Positions 49,465-63,206 of a DNA stretch of 64,000 bases are shown in pieces. Position 1 is the first letter of the stretch. Each line of letters opens with the position of its first letter. The translations under genes were made by a program, and so were the position numbers. The notes below the pieces were generated by a model. The model did no database searches. It was given only the letters and a program-made list of their open reading frames with translations, and was not told the origin of the DNA. The stretch covers positions 16,174,541 through 16,238,540 of the forward strand of contig NC_066586.1 of the NCBI RefSeq assembly GCF_905475345.1. Reading direction: 5' to 3'. The stretch is from Vespula vulgaris. Taxonomy: Eukaryota > Arthropoda > Insecta > Hymenoptera > Vespidae.

Positions 49465-52400
49465 ATGAGTAATTCAGAAACGATTGGAATCGAAGATCGC
49501 GAAAGTCCGACGATTGTCGACGACGAATTTAAAAACGCAATGGAAAATCCAGAGAAAGACGAGTCGATGAAAGTATTAAAGAATGACAAGGTATGTAAGT
49601 GTGTAAAATTATTGGAACGATTAATTCTTTGTATTATTGTCAATATTTCTCTGTCGTTATTACGCGATCATTTATCACGTTTCGTCGTTGCTATATAATC
49701 ATTTAGATCGACGTAAATGAAGAAAATCGCGTCGAAACGAACGAACCGAAAACCTACGAGGTAAAGGCGATTACTAATTTAACTGAAAGTGAATCTAATA
49801 AAAAAATGTCGACGAACGAAAGCGAGAACGATAGTGATTCGGAAGAATATACATTGGTTTTCTACGACAGTGGATCGGACGTTCAAACGGTCATCAATCA
49901 AGAAGGAATCATCGAGGATACGTCGAGTTCTTTCTCGGCACGTGAAAATGCTGATGATCGAAGAAAAATGATCTCGGACGGAGCAAGGATCGTCGAGATA
50001 AATGATTCCACGAATGATCTTATCGTGGAGAGCGAGGTTTCTAACGGCGTACTTTTACAAGAAAATGACTCGAACGTATTTAATCGTCGAGAAAGTTTTG
50101 AGAATCGTTCGAACGAACATGTAAAAGACGACAGTTGTGCCAGCATAGATTTCGAGGAATTAGAAAAATCTTTAGCCGTTCTACAGGTCAACGACGAAAG
50201 AACGTCGATAGATTTTTCGATTGATTCGGAGTTGGATAAAATAGTTATGGAGGAAGAGGAACAGGAAGAGGAAGAGGAACAGGAAGAGGAAAAGGAAGAG
50301 GAAGAAGACAATTTGAAAAGACAAAACGAGCTCGTAGAAGTTGGAAAACGATTAGACAAACTGGCCTCGATACTTTTTGAAAATTCTAACGAATTACGTC
50401 TCGAAAGTTTCGAAGATATGCTGTACTACCTCAACCCGGAAGACGCTATAAACATAATGAATATGGAAGGGAAAGGTTCTTCCGGTAGCGATAAGTTCAT
50501 GGAAAAGATCGAAAAAGATTTCTGTTCGGATTTATCGATGGAACGTCTCGACGAAGAAAACACGAAGAACGAACAGGAAGAATTGTTCGAGTATTTCGAC
50601 GCTTTGGACATAAACGAATCTACCGTCGACGAAAGACACTTTAAAACGGAAGAAAAACCTATTGAATTAAGCAATGAAAATCTTGGAGTAGACATGACCG
50701 AAATTCATGCTAAAACTTTGGCTAAACTTTTGGATTCTACTCATTACAAATCCGAGCTAGAGGTAAATGAAATTTTGAAAAAAATCAATGAACAAAAGAT
50801 GAAGATAGAGGATTTGAAAAACGAGTCCTTGAAAGATTTGGCCATAGAATTTAGTCATTTCGAAGAATTGTTGGACGAGCAAAAAGCGATTGCCGAAATT
50901 GAAGACTACGAATTTATCGACGAAAGTTCGAAATTGGACGAGGACGAATTAGAAGAGAATATCGTCGAAAATCAAAGATCGATATCGCCGTTCATCGAGA
51001 TGCCTTTGACGAAAAACGAAGTTACAGAAAATTACAGGATAAAAGTGATGGAGAAAGATTTTAAAGATAGGATGATAGACCTGAAAAACAGGCTGCCCGA
51101 AACTTTGGAGATTGTAAATGAAGGGGATAGTGTATCGCATAACATGAATCTTGAAACTGAAAAGGTAGATGAAAAAATCGTTTTGGAAAGTGTTCCGACC
51201 GAAATTGTGAACGAATCTGAGAATGAGGAAGACGAAAAATCGTTGATCGAATTTATTAATGAAAATTTGATTGGCGACATTATCGAGTGTAAACTCGATT
51301 CTATGATCAACGAGAGAGCTTCTATGGACGTTTCGAGTGATACATCGAAATCGAACGTCGATCTTCCCGATAACGATACCACCTTAATAATTAAAAAGGA
51401 AGAGACTAGCTACGATGACGACGAAAATCATGAAATTGGTTTAGAAAAAGGAATGACTATGGATCGTGAAAATGAAAAAGAATTAATAGATGCAAATCAA
51501 AATGAGACCGATAACAACGATGAGATTACAACGACAAGCGTAACATGTAATCCAGAATCGGAGGATACTGTTCAAGTGGAAATCATCGATGCTGTATCAT
51601 CGTCGAATGAAAATTCACAAGGTCCAACGGACGATAACAACATCGAAAAAGTCGATTCCAACGAATCACTATTCGCCTATTTAACGGAAAAAGAGAACAG
51701 GCCGTACATCAAAGGCAAAGTTTATGATTACGATGAAAAAAAGCATGGCGTAAGGTAAAAAGTATTTGTTATACCATTACGAAGGATCTATTATTTTTTG
51801 TTCATATTCGATATATCAAATTCATAATTGCTAGAATGACGGAGCAGTTTATCAAGAAACATTGTAGAGAAAACAAGCTTTATCAGACTCCTTGGTTGAA
51901 CGATGTCCTATATCTACATTACAAAGGTAAATGTAATGGAAATAAATTTGAATGTGAATTTTTTTTTAATTATTTTTATTCGCACGTAAGGCTTCTCGTT
52001 TATCGAAAATCTGGAAAAGTATACGGGTTTGAAGACACTTTGGTTGGAGAACAACGGAATTCGTGAGATTGCGAATCTGGAGAATCAAAGCGAATTGAGA
52101 TGTCTGTATCTTCATCACAATATAATCAACAAAATCGAAAATTTGGAATGCTTGATAAAGTTGGACACTTTAAACTTGGCCCATAACATGATTAGAAAGA
52201 TCGAGAATCTTGGTAATTCATAACTATCATTCCTATCGATTACGTTACTCTTTAATACTTACACAACGTTTTCAGACAGTCTGAAGTTCTTGAATACGTT
52301 GAATTTGTCTTATAATTATCTACAAAGTACTACCGACATCGAGCATCTCCGATTACTGGAGTATCTATCGATTTTAGATTTGTCTCACAATCGAATAGAT

Positions 52401-53008
52401 ACTTTCGATATCGTCGACGTACGTTAAACCGTTCGATATGAACAAATTTTGCAATTCTATAAAAATATAAAGGATAACGTTCAGAGAATTTATTTCAGAT
52501 TCTCGGTGATATGAAATCTATAAGAGTAATTACTTTAACCGGTAATCCGGTCTTAAAGAATATCAAAATGTATCGCAAGACGATGATTTTAAAGTGTAAG
52601 AATCTTCATTATCTGGACGACAGGCCGGTATTTCCACGAGATCGTGCTTGTGCAGAAGCATGGTAAAATTAGAACAAATGATAAATGCAAATTAAGGACT
52701 GGAGAGTATTATATTTTTTTTTCTTTTTCTTTTTTTTTTCTAGGATGCGAGGTGGTCCAGAAGAAGAGGCAGCCGAAAGACGACGATGGATTGAAGCAGA
52801 ACAGAAAAGGATCAACGACAGTGTTATGGGTTGGTATTAAAAAATAAATAAGGTATTGGAAATATAATGATTTATAAATAAGTATTCGTTATAAGCAAAG
52901 ATATCTAATAAATAGGTATTACGGGTTATCATTGAAATACCTAGGTTGACCATTTTGCATATTTTTGTTTATATCATTTTATTATAAAAAAATATATATG
53001 TATATATA

Positions 53009-53053
<45 letters not shown>

Positions 53054-53797
53054 TTTTAATGCCATCTTATTATAAAAAGAAAATATATGCATACACATAT
53101 AGCAAGATATTGCAACAAAATATATATACACACATATATATATATATATTCTTTTTTTCCATCGTTATACAAAAAAGAAAGAAAAAGAGAAAAAGAAAAA
53201 AAGAACATATATTACATCATATTCTCATCAATATGCATACTTACTTTTTATCATTTGATTGCACTAAATTTCTTTCCTTAAAATAATATAAAAAAGCAAC
53301 ACTTATTTTACAAATCTATCGTAAGATCATTTGGAAGGAAAAAAAAAAGAAAATCAAAGAAAAGAAAACAAAAGGAAAAAAAATAAACAAAGAAAGAAAG
53401 AAAGAAGGAAAATGATTTCCCATTTAATGACGATAAGTTGTCCAACTGCTTTCACTCATTTAACTTGGATCGATCTTTGTTTACCTGTCGACATGCACAC
53501 GATCCGCCCTCGAAAGAGTTGATAAACAAAAGAAAGCTTCGCAAACCGGTCGGTAGGCCCGAAAGGGAAGCGGAGGAAACTAATAAGAAGAAAACGAACC
53601 AACAGGACGACGAAGAAGTCGACAGGGAGAAGTCGCCGATGCGTACGAGCAAGGAACTGGTAAGAACTAGTTTCGTCAAGGTCTGATACAGAATTCGTGC
53701 TTCGAATAAGATCATCCTCGCGGTCCACACATCGCGGACTATTTGATCATTCACGTTGCGTGAATCTTGTTGCCTGTATGCCCTGCTGTTCTGCCCT

Positions 53798-53841
<44 letters not shown>

Positions 53842-56757
53842 CCCCTCTCTTTCTCTCTCTCTCTCTCGTTCTCTCTTTCTGACGAAGCTTAAGCTGGAAG
53901 GGAAGAAAAAGTTGAGCGTCTCATCATCCTCGTCCTCGTCTTCGTCTTCGTCTTCGTCTTCGTCGTCCTCATCTTCCCCCACTTATTCCGATGCCGAGCT
54001 GGAAAACGACGAAGAAAATAAAAACGGCCGACAAAAAGTAATCGAGGAAAGTGACGGAAACAGGCCATTGGCGGAGGAAGAGAAAAATGCACAACGTAAT
54101 CTCCTCGTACCCTGGAAAACTACTCGAGTAATTTTGACTTCTTCCTTCTTCTTCTTGTTTCTCTCTTTTTTATTGATCTTTTGTTTTTGTTTTTTATTTT
54201 TGACCAATCCGACAAATATCTATCTCTTCGATATGACGAGGAAGTCCCGCGTTCGAAAGTTTCTTACCCCGTGATCTTGGAAAAAACTAATTAAATCCTT
54301 TTCACTGCTGATTTTTCTTTCCTTTTCTTTTCTTTTTCTTGTCTTCTTCTTCTTCTTTTTCTTTTTTTTTTTCGCAGGTTAAAAAAGCTTACCAACTTTT
54401 TTACGATCATTGAGAAAAAGAAAAAAAAAGAGAAAACGAAACAAAAATAAGTTGATACAAAAGTCTCGGAAAAGAGTAAATTGATTTATAAGATCGTGTA
54501 GAAACTTTTCACCCACTTTGCATATTTTCATTGGAAACAATATTTATTTTTTTCTTTTCTCTTTTTTTTTTTCTCTTAAATACTCTCTTCGAAGATCATC
54601 AATAACGATCAGGATCGAGAAGTGAATCGTGAGGAAGAAGAAACTTTACGATCGAAGGATTACGTTGCTGGTGATGCTGAGAAAAAGAGTTTAGGCATAC
54701 AAATTTTGAATGAACGTAAAAGTCTCGAGGATCCTTTAGGTGGCTACGCTTTAAATAGAGAGGTCACGGATTACGCGAAAATTATTCTGAAAACAACGGT
54801 GGATAAAGCGACCGAGCAACGGCCTTGTATATCCGACAAAAAGGAACCTACACTCGATAATGGTAATTTATTACCAAACTGCGGATGTTTATGCGAACGT
54901 ACATTTTCTTTTTTATAAATGAATTTTTATTACGTCATTTATATATTTGGATAATCAATTAGTTTGTTCCATTGTTGTGTTGCACATATCTATTACATAT
55001 TTATTTCAAAATATCTCGATTTTTCTCGTCGTTATAATTATCACTACTATTTATTCGATCAGTATTTTTATCAATCATTGATAAATATTTCGTAAAATAA
55101 ATTTTCAATATATAGAAATATTTTCGATCAGTACGTAATATATATAACTGATCAATATAAATAATGAAATATCGGTATTGCGTTTGAGTTTATTATAAAT
55201 ACTAACCATATCTATTTATATAACATACTGACAAATTTATAAATATTTCTATTGATTTTTTAAATTACTTTAGTGACCATTTCTTTAAAATATTCATTAG
55301 AAATATTTAAAGATACTGATACTGAATAAATAGCAGCGTATAATTATTCGCGAATAGTGTAAAATTGCTTTTCTTTTTTTTTTTGCACTAAAGTGACAAT
55401 ATTAATTATTATTTGCACAAATATCCGCAATATTATTATTACCGTAGTATTTCGATTATGTATTTAACGTAGTATCATTATTTTAGAAAATGAAAATATT
55501 CAAGACGCGTTACCTGCTGCTTCTAAAGCATCCTATGATACTTCGAAATATACCAATATAGAAAGTTATCAAAGGAAAAATGATAAGAATCCATTAACAG
55601 CCAAACTAAGCAGCATTCGTCAAGGTATGAAAGATTTTTGCACTAACGTCGATAAATTCGTCGAGGAAAACAATATCGTATTTAAGAACGGAAACATCGA
55701 AAGTTTCTGGAAAAACGATAGTATTAATAAAAACATCGATAATCCTTCCGAAAGTATACATCACGATGATAAAGAGAATGATTCCAATCAAGAAATAATC
55801 GAACGATTGAGTAACAAAGAAAATAATACGAAAGTGAAAGAGATATTATCAGAAGAATTAATTAACGAAGAAGACGATCGAAATATTGTTAAATTAACTA
55901 TCGACGATGATCGTGATAATGAAAATAAAAATGATAATAAAAACGATAATAAAAATGTTTCGTCAGGATCCGAGAGCGTATATGACTTATTGACTCTAAA
56001 AGCTTGTCCTAAAATCCTCTTAAACGATACAGTAAGATCGTCCAACGAAACGTTGATCGAGGATGATAACGAAATTTATTCCAAGAAATCGATCTCTTCG
56101 GAAAATGATAAAACTCTTTCGATCGAAGAAAAAAATTCCTTAGAAAAATCCAACGTTTCCATAACCGATAAATGTAAGGAACACTTGTTAAAACAAGTTA
56201 AGACGTTTACTCAAAAGGAATCACCGTTGCTCAAGAAATGTATTAAGAAATTAATTAACGATACCGAACACGATGATAATAATATTAAAAAACGATGGAA
56301 TTCTTGGTACAACGATTCCCTTTCTAATCCAAGATCGGTTTTCACTGAAGCTTTCGAGAATTCTTATAAAACAAGATCTCCGACTGATCAAAATATTGGC
56401 TTGAACGTTGACACGAGTATACGATCGCATTATAGAGACGTTTCCGGTGATATTCCAAAATCCGATCTCTGTGCTATCGCCGATCTTGTGAAAAAATCCG
56501 ACGAAGAAAGAAAGACGTACGACCACGCTGATCTCTACAAAGAATTTTGCGAATGCTTCGAGGAATTGCAAAGTAAACAAAAGTACGCCATTATACCGGA
56601 TTTTCTAAAGAATAAAAAGGATGATAATAAACTCGTTCGATCTAACGATCGAATTGGTGAAAACTCGAATGATAAAAGGGCACTAATCGAAGATATTACG
56701 GAAACGTCGACGAATTTATCCAAGCTCGAGGATGAAAAGAATTTAGAAAAAATGTGA
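49465..56757 (+). CDS. DNAAF1: Dynein axonemal assembly factor 1 (DNAAF1; fly dtr)
   Basis: Eleven exons: 49465-49590, 49707-51754, 51835-51926, 51991-52212, 52276-52418, 52499-52662, 52744-52829, 53517-53659, 53888-54127, 54595-54862, 55487-56757; all phases agree and give 1600 residues. DNAAF1/LRRC50 works in the cytoplasm to pre-assemble outer and inner dynein arms for motile cilia. In insects that means sperm tails and chordotonal neurons. Residues 1-725 are acidic and low-complexity, ending RPYIKGKVYDYDEKKHGVR. The conserved part starts MTEQFIKKHC at residue 726, with YQTPWLNDVLYLHYKG and then LRRs of the LWLENNGIREIANLE type. It ends in the LRR cap LDDRPVFPRDRACAEAW (about 915-932). The C-terminal 640 residues are charged and disordered, with a 19-Ser run. 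Human DNAAF1 is much shorter. The start is the first in-frame ATG of an exon that splices; an internal ATG at 51836 could make a short form. Confidence 0.94.
50248..50312 (+). repeat. Coding GAA/GAG repeat (poly-Glu) in DNAAF1
   Basis: Encodes a Glu-rich run with Gln breaks (EEEEQEEEEEQEEEKEEEE) in the acidic N-terminal region; likely length-variable. Confidence 0.85.
53012..53049. repeat. (TA)n microsatellite in DNAAF1 intron 7
   Basis: Pure TA run; this 687-bp intron also has A-rich purine blocks at 53160-53205 and 53335-53412. Confidence 0.9.
53801..53880. repeat. (CT)n microsatellite as polypyrimidine tract of DNAAF1 intron 8
   Basis: About 80 bp of CT/CTTT/CCCC repeat ending seven bases before the exon 9 start at 53888, in place of an ordinary polypyrimidine tract. 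Confidence 0.88.
53921..53977 (+). repeat. Coding (TCTTCG)n repeat, 19 serines in DNAAF1
   Basis: A hexanucleotide repeat in frame gives 19 consecutive Ser from TCA, TCC, TCG and TCT codons, 33 bp into exon 9. Confidence 0.9.
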
Positions 56758-56872
56758 ACAATTTTTACGAATGAATTCGCGTTTCTTTTTCTTTTTTCTT
56801 TGTTTTGCTCCTTTTTTGTTTTAATCAACTAATTCGCTTATAGTTTAGTTTGTATGATCATTGTTTTGAAAC

Positions 56873-56878
56873 AATAAA
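56873..56878 (+). terminator. Poly(A) signal of DNAAF1
   Basis: AATAAA 115 bp after the stop codon, followed at once by a (TA)n tract. Confidence 0.6.
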
Positions 56879-56883
56879 TATAT

Positions 56884-56886
<3 letters not shown>

Positions 56887-56922
<36 letters not shown>
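56887..56922. repeat. (TA)n microsatellite
   Basis: Pure TA run just after the DNAAF1 poly(A) signal. Confidence 0.92.
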
Positions 56923-56928
<6 letters not shown>

Positions 56929-57295
56929 TTCGTAATACAAAGATATTTGGAATTCTTTTTTTTTCTTCGAATTACAACAAATTTAACAATACAAGCGGAC
57001 GACAAAATTTCGGTAAGTGCCAAAGAAGACGGGCCACCTACTACGTACAGTTTATTTTTCTTGTTTTGTTTTTTTTGTCCACACTCGAATCAACAATATA
57101 ATGATAATGATGATGATGATGATAATGATAAAATTAATAAATAACAATACGTCGTTAATAATAAGAATAACGATGATGATAACGATATGATAACGATGAC
57201 GAATGAGACAAATGTTTGTACTCAATAAATATCATGCAATAATTATTGTGTATAATGTCAATTATCTGAAAAGAAACGATAATTAGTTCGCACAT

Positions 57296-57300
<5 letters not shown>

Positions 57301-57340
<40 letters not shown>
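57301..57340. repeat. (TA)n microsatellite
   Basis: Twenty TA copies. Confidence 0.92.
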
Positions 57341-57343
<3 letters not shown>

Positions 57344-60300
57344 GGAAAGAAATGCTTCTTCCTTCGTATATACGATAGGTCATTTTTCTTTCGATATTTC
57401 AAAACGTTCGAAACTTTTCTGATTTATTTGTCATGTATTGTGTAAATATACATAATATATATGTATATATATGTATGTATATAACTATTCATACATACGT
57501 TTTATACGCTTGCGTACGAACTATACGCGTACGATCAATACGCATGCATTTAATGTTGGTATGTATGTGTGTGTGTGTGTGTCGAGTGTATGAGTATATC
57601 CGCACAAGAGCATCATTCCCTTGTTGCATTCGTTTATTCTCTTGATCTCCATAGGAAGTAAAGAAAACGTATCGATTATAATACGTATTCCAATGTCACT
57701 AGACTATATCGGTTACAATAATAGATTTACAAATGTTCACTTTTACACTGCTTCATCGCATAAAACAGTTCGCAAAAATGAATATCATTTGCTCCCCCTC
57801 TCGTTTATTCATATTTTCTCTCTCTTTTTTCTTTCTATCTTCTACACACATACACAATCAGTTGCTCCCTTTAACATTGTAAATCCTTCTTTGAGATTAG
57901 ACCGGATGTTATCGAATTATTTAAAAGTAATTTTTTCATTATGACAAACACGGATTGAAAAGTAAGTACGTATAAATATTCTCGAAAAATAATTTTTTTA
58001 TATCATTTAAAAATTATAATAATAAACGCCTGACAAAAGCAAGAAAATATTCGTGTGAAATTTTTTTCTCGTGTCAACCTAACAATCTTTACGACAACCA
58101 GCTCAAATTTTCTTGATATTTGCAGTCCTTTTCTCGTGATTCACCCCCGTCCTTCTTTCTCTCATTCACAAGATTTACGTTTCGACAAGTCGCAAGAAAT
58201 TCCGTCGATTTTACTACGAAGAGTATAAACACGAAGTTGTAGCACGTTCGCGATCGAAAGATTTATCTAAAAATAAACTTAACCAAAGCTCGATTATGAA
58301 AACTCTCTCTCCCTCTTTCTCTTTGCTTTTATAGTAGATAATTTGCATTTTCTCCGTTTGCACTTATGTCAGACTAGTGCGGTATAATTCAATTGATTCT
58401 CTTTCGATAATATCACAATTCCTCTCTTTAATATTCGAACAGATCGAGCCGATTCTTTATCTTTTTTTTTCTTTTTTTTTTTTTTATCGAACGGAGAGCG
58501 AATGATAATGAGAACGAATAAAGAGTCGAAAGAAAGAGAGAGAGAGAGAAAACGGTATCGAAGGATAAATGGAAAAGATCATTTTCTTGGTACATACACG
58601 TTGGAATAATTTACATGTAAGAAGATTTATGAGATTAGAGAGAAGAAAATATGAAATGCGTGTCTTTATTCGAACAAGACAAAGGCAGAGATAAAGATAA
58701 AAATAAATAAAGAAAAAAAGAAAGAGAGGGAGAGAGAGAGAGAGAGAGAGAGAAAGAAGGAAAGACACGAGTTCGACATAAAATAATGACATGTTTTCCT
58801 TCTGCTTTTTTTTTGGGATTTAACTCGGTTTATCTAAGCTAATCCGATCGATTATTATATCCTTATCGTTAATATTATAATATTAGAGTTAATCATTATT
58901 AATTATTATCGTTAATAGTAATAATGATGACCGTTATCGCTATAGTTATATACTATTTTAATACATTAATACATAATTATACATATATGTATATATATGT
59001 ATATGCATTGTATATATAAAAAAGTGATGAAATCTTCGTAGCTATCTATCGATTAATAGCAAGAATGCGAGCGCCATTGTTCCATTTTTCAATTGCTTTC
59101 TTATATCGTTACAATTTCCCTCTTCTACCTTCTTCTTCTTTTTCTTCTTAATCTTCTTCCGCTCTCTGTATCTCTTTTCTTTCACTTCACCGGATCTAAC
59201 GCTGAACCCACGCTACTGTTCGCCAACTATAATATATTTCGCCGACAGTATAAATAAATATATACTTTAGCGACCAATGATTCCAACAGCGAACAGGTGT
59301 CCACTCGGTGATGGGTGTGGAGAGAGGGAAAATTGAGAGAGGGTTGAAGAGATGTGAAAGAGGGACCATTGATCAATTCAAAGTCCTTCTGTACGCGGCG
59401 TTTGTAAAACATTCGTCAGAAATTTATCGGATATATATATATACACACACACACACATATAAACGAGCAGAATTAATTAACTAATTGTCCGTGAATAAAA
59501 CCAACTAATTATTACTATTATTATCTTGTTATACATCAATGGAATAAGCTATTAAAAAGATCCAATATGGAGGATACGCATAGAAATCGTACCCGTACGT
59601 ATTGTTCGCGAAAAGTAATCAGTCCGCAAATGAATCTTAACCAATTTGAGTGACATATCCGATAAGTACGTATAAAACCATAAAAGTTGATATCTTATAT
59701 ATGTACTTATGTACATGTAAGTAGTTAGTAACCTAATACTACAATTTCTTTCGATTATTCCTCATCGGATATTAAATTCTTTAGGTCGCTTTGAACAGAT
59801 AATTTTCACGGCGAATCCTCGTCTTTTCATCGTTAAATCGAATCACGAAAACGTTAATGGCGTATTCCTTTAATCAACCCCCTCCCTCCTTTTTCCTCCT
59901 CCTTCACCATCACCACATTCTCTTTTTCCTAACTTCTTCATCATCCATCATTTTGCTTACGAATCTTCTTCATCTTCTTCTTCTAACCCTTCTATTCTCC
60001 TTACCCTTCCATCTCGTTATATCTTTCCTTACTTGCACCAACCCCCTACCCATCCCTCCAAGAAACTTCCGAAAAAAATGTTTTCATTCGCGAGACAGTT
60101 CGATAACAAAATTCAAACGAAAAAGTGAAAACAATTTTGATCGAATTTGGAAGGGGATGGGGTGGAGTAAATGGCTTTTGATAAGAATACGAAAGATTCT
60201 ACGAATCAGCGACGATAATCAAACAAATAATGAAAGGGGAGAAAAAGAGAGAGAGATGGAAGATTTGTAAAAATGAATAATTGAATGAATGAATAGATGA

Positions 60301-60420
60301 ATGAATGAATGAATTAAAAAAATTAATGAGATCATAATGAAAACATAAAAAAAATAAACGATTAACCAACCCTCTACTTAATATATATTTTTGCTCTATA
60401 AAGAAAATTTATTTAATTTC

Positions 60421-60692
60421 AAATGTATACTTGGTGAAGTATACATTTAAACTTCGTTCGAACAAAATTTATATTATTACAAATTTATACCCGGCGAAGT
60501 ATAAATTTATTCTGGCGATTAAACGAAATTTATATTATTTGAACTTTATACTTAGCGAAATATATATTTAAACTGTTTGCTAAACAAAATTCGTATAATT
60601 ACAAATTTATACTTAACAAAGTATGAATTTAAATCGTGTCTCCGAACAAAATTTACATAATAATATCAAATTATGTACTTGTCGAATATTAA
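60421..60692. repeat. Tandem array of hairpin-bearing units of about 60 bp
   Basis: Four clear units and a fifth decayed one, each starting with an inverted repeat and followed by a spacer like AACAAAATTTATATTATTAC. Inverted repeats: 60421-60448 (perfect 12-bp arms, loop GGTG), 60481-60508, 60543-60569, 60603-60630 and a trace at 60667-60692. The period is 60-62 bp. Arms have drifted but most changes are mild and pairing is largely kept. Confidence 0.8.
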
Positions 60693-60982
60693 CTGAAAAT
60701 TAATTTCGTCCAACGAAAAAAAAAAAAAAAAGCAAAAAGAAAATAATAAAATAAAATATATTACGTGAACGCGTGAGATAAGAAGAATTACATAATGTTA
60801 TAAATTGATTAAACAACACAATACAAACAGAAAACAAATGAAATGAAATGAAATGAAATGAAATGAAAAAAATGTAGATAACGATCAGACTTTCTTCTTC
60901 TTAATTTTTTTTCCTTTTGATTTCAAAGTACATATTTTTATTCGTACGATTTCATTCGATTCGAAAAAAAGGCATGAAAGAG

Positions 60983-60995
60983 AATAATAATAACA

Positions 60996-61052
<57 letters not shown>

Positions 61053-61106
61053 GTAATAATAATGATAATAATAATAATAATAGTAATAATAACAATACTA
61101 ATAATA
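60983..61106. repeat. (AAT)n microsatellite
   Basis: About 40 AAT copies with single-base interruptions (CAG, TAG, TGA). Confidence 0.93.
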
Positions 61107-62753
61107 AGGGAAAAGAAAGAAAATAAGGGCTGATTCCTTGTCTGGTATCTTTTTTTTTTTCTTTTTTTTCGCAACTGTCATTACGTACATCTTCTCGCCA
61201 TAGTAGTCTAGCCGTTGATCCGCCGATACTGTTCCATACTCTTATAGAAAAGAACGAACGAATAATTAGCAAGTTTCGCATATGTATTGTATATTATTTT
61301 ATATACTCTTTTTTTTTCCTTTTTTTTCATTTTTTTTCATTTTTTTTTCTTTTCTTTTTTTTTCATTTAATTTATATGGACAACGAAAGGTTATTTCTAA
61401 AACTTTCTGCTCACACAGTTCATCCGCGTCGCGTGTGTTTGCGTGTGCACGTGTATCATCTTTTTATGTATTTTATGTAAGTGTATGCACTTGTTTGTGT
61501 GTACATTTGCGCGTGTCCTCCCATTTATTTATTTATTTATTTATTTATTTCTTCTTTGTTGCATCTTCTTCTTCTTTTTCTTCTTTGTTCGCACACGTGC
61601 AAGTTCACTATGACTAGAGATAGAGTCAATTAACTCGTTTAGATTTAACGTTATTAATTCGCCAACACATCCCCCTTATTATTTCTTTCGTACTCGTATA
61701 AAGAATAAGAAAAGACATCTCGTGCCGTTGGGCATTATCACGTGTTTCACTCGTCGGGCTTTCAAAGGGTACAAAAAAGGGTACAAAGCCCGCTCCTTTC
61801 GTACTGCGTCCATCTATAAGATTGTTGGTTTGTTTGTTTCTTTGTTTACGTGTATCTGTATGTGTATATATATGTGTGATTCGCGAAATATACAAAAGAG
61901 CACGGGTTATCCGTTCCGATCGGCGTTTTTTTTGCTACTGTACGTTTTTCACCTTGTTCCTTCGCGACTCCTCGTTTTAATTTTTATTTTTCTTCTTTCT
62001 TTTTTTTCCTTTATTATTGTTAATTATTATTATTATTATTATTATCATCTTTTTTCTTTTCATTTTCTTTTCGATCGGATCGTTAGCATTCATTTTTATC
62101 GTTATCGTTATCCTCATGCAAAATAGATAAATCGATAATCGTTAGATGAAAAGTTTTCCATCGAAAAAATTAAATAATGAATTTCTAACGATTGGTTAAT
62201 GAAATTATAAACGAATTCTTACGCACTTTGTTTTTTACCTTTTTTCTTTTTATCCTTTCTGCCTTTTCTAAAATTAACAAAAAAATTCTGTCTATATCCA
62301 TTTTTATATAAGTAACGAATTTAAATATTTTACAATTCTTACAAAAGTCTTAACTAAAAATTGTTTTTTTTTCTTTCTTTCTTTTTTCCCTTTATTATCT
62401 TTACTTCATTAGCGTAAAGTTAAATAAATTATAGATATAATAATAATAATGAGAATAAATAATGTTTATACGAAGAAATCATCGAATCGACGCGGACACA
62501 TGACGAAAATATATTTTCACTAGTGATAGATAATTATTTTTAATTTTTCTTGAATTATTTCGATATGTGCACGACGAAATAGATACATAACGAAATTTAT
62601 CGATACGATCGTGGTAAGAAATATTAAGAAAATTCGCGGGGTTTATCGAAGGAACAGGGTTCTCCTGTTTACGGACGGAGACAGTCCATTTTTGCCTGAT
62701 TTTTCATCGTATAGAAAATATATTAGAGCATGTGTGCATAGAAGCGGGATTAG

Positions 62754-62919
<166 letters not shown>

Positions 62920-63154
62920 TTATTGTATATATCAAAAAACCGATTACAAAAGTTGCCGCTCGAAAAAGTTTTCTTCCTTTCTTTCTTCTTTTTCATCTTC
63001 TTTTTTTTGTTTTTTATTTCTCTTTTTAATAATCTTTTCTTCTCTCTTTTTCTTTTTTTTTGTATTTATTTTTATTTTTATCATTTTTTCTTTTTTTCTT
63101 TTTTTTTTCTTTTTTTTTATTTTAAATTAAGTTTTTGGTACCCGAGCTAGATTA

Positions 63155-63206
63155 ATGTATGTATGTATGTATGTTTGTATGTATGTATGTATATATGTAT
63201 GTATAC
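63155..63206. repeat. (TATG)n tetranucleotide microsatellite
   Basis: About 12 TATG copies with one TTTG variant; related TATG/TGTG runs recur at 63727-63812 and 63902-63972. Confidence 0.9.

Noticed and set aside
49898..51382. Ser/Leu-rich open frames on the minus strand opposite DNAAF1 exon 2
   Set aside because: They mirror the Glu/Asp/Asn-rich codons of the real gene.
59857..60270. 137-codon open frame on the plus strand
   Set aside because: Pyrimidine-rich low-complexity start and charged tail; no domain or splice context.
60421..60692. CRISPR-like repeat/spacer look of the hairpin array
   Set aside because: The genome is eukaryotic, units are degenerate and the spacers are also related to each other.
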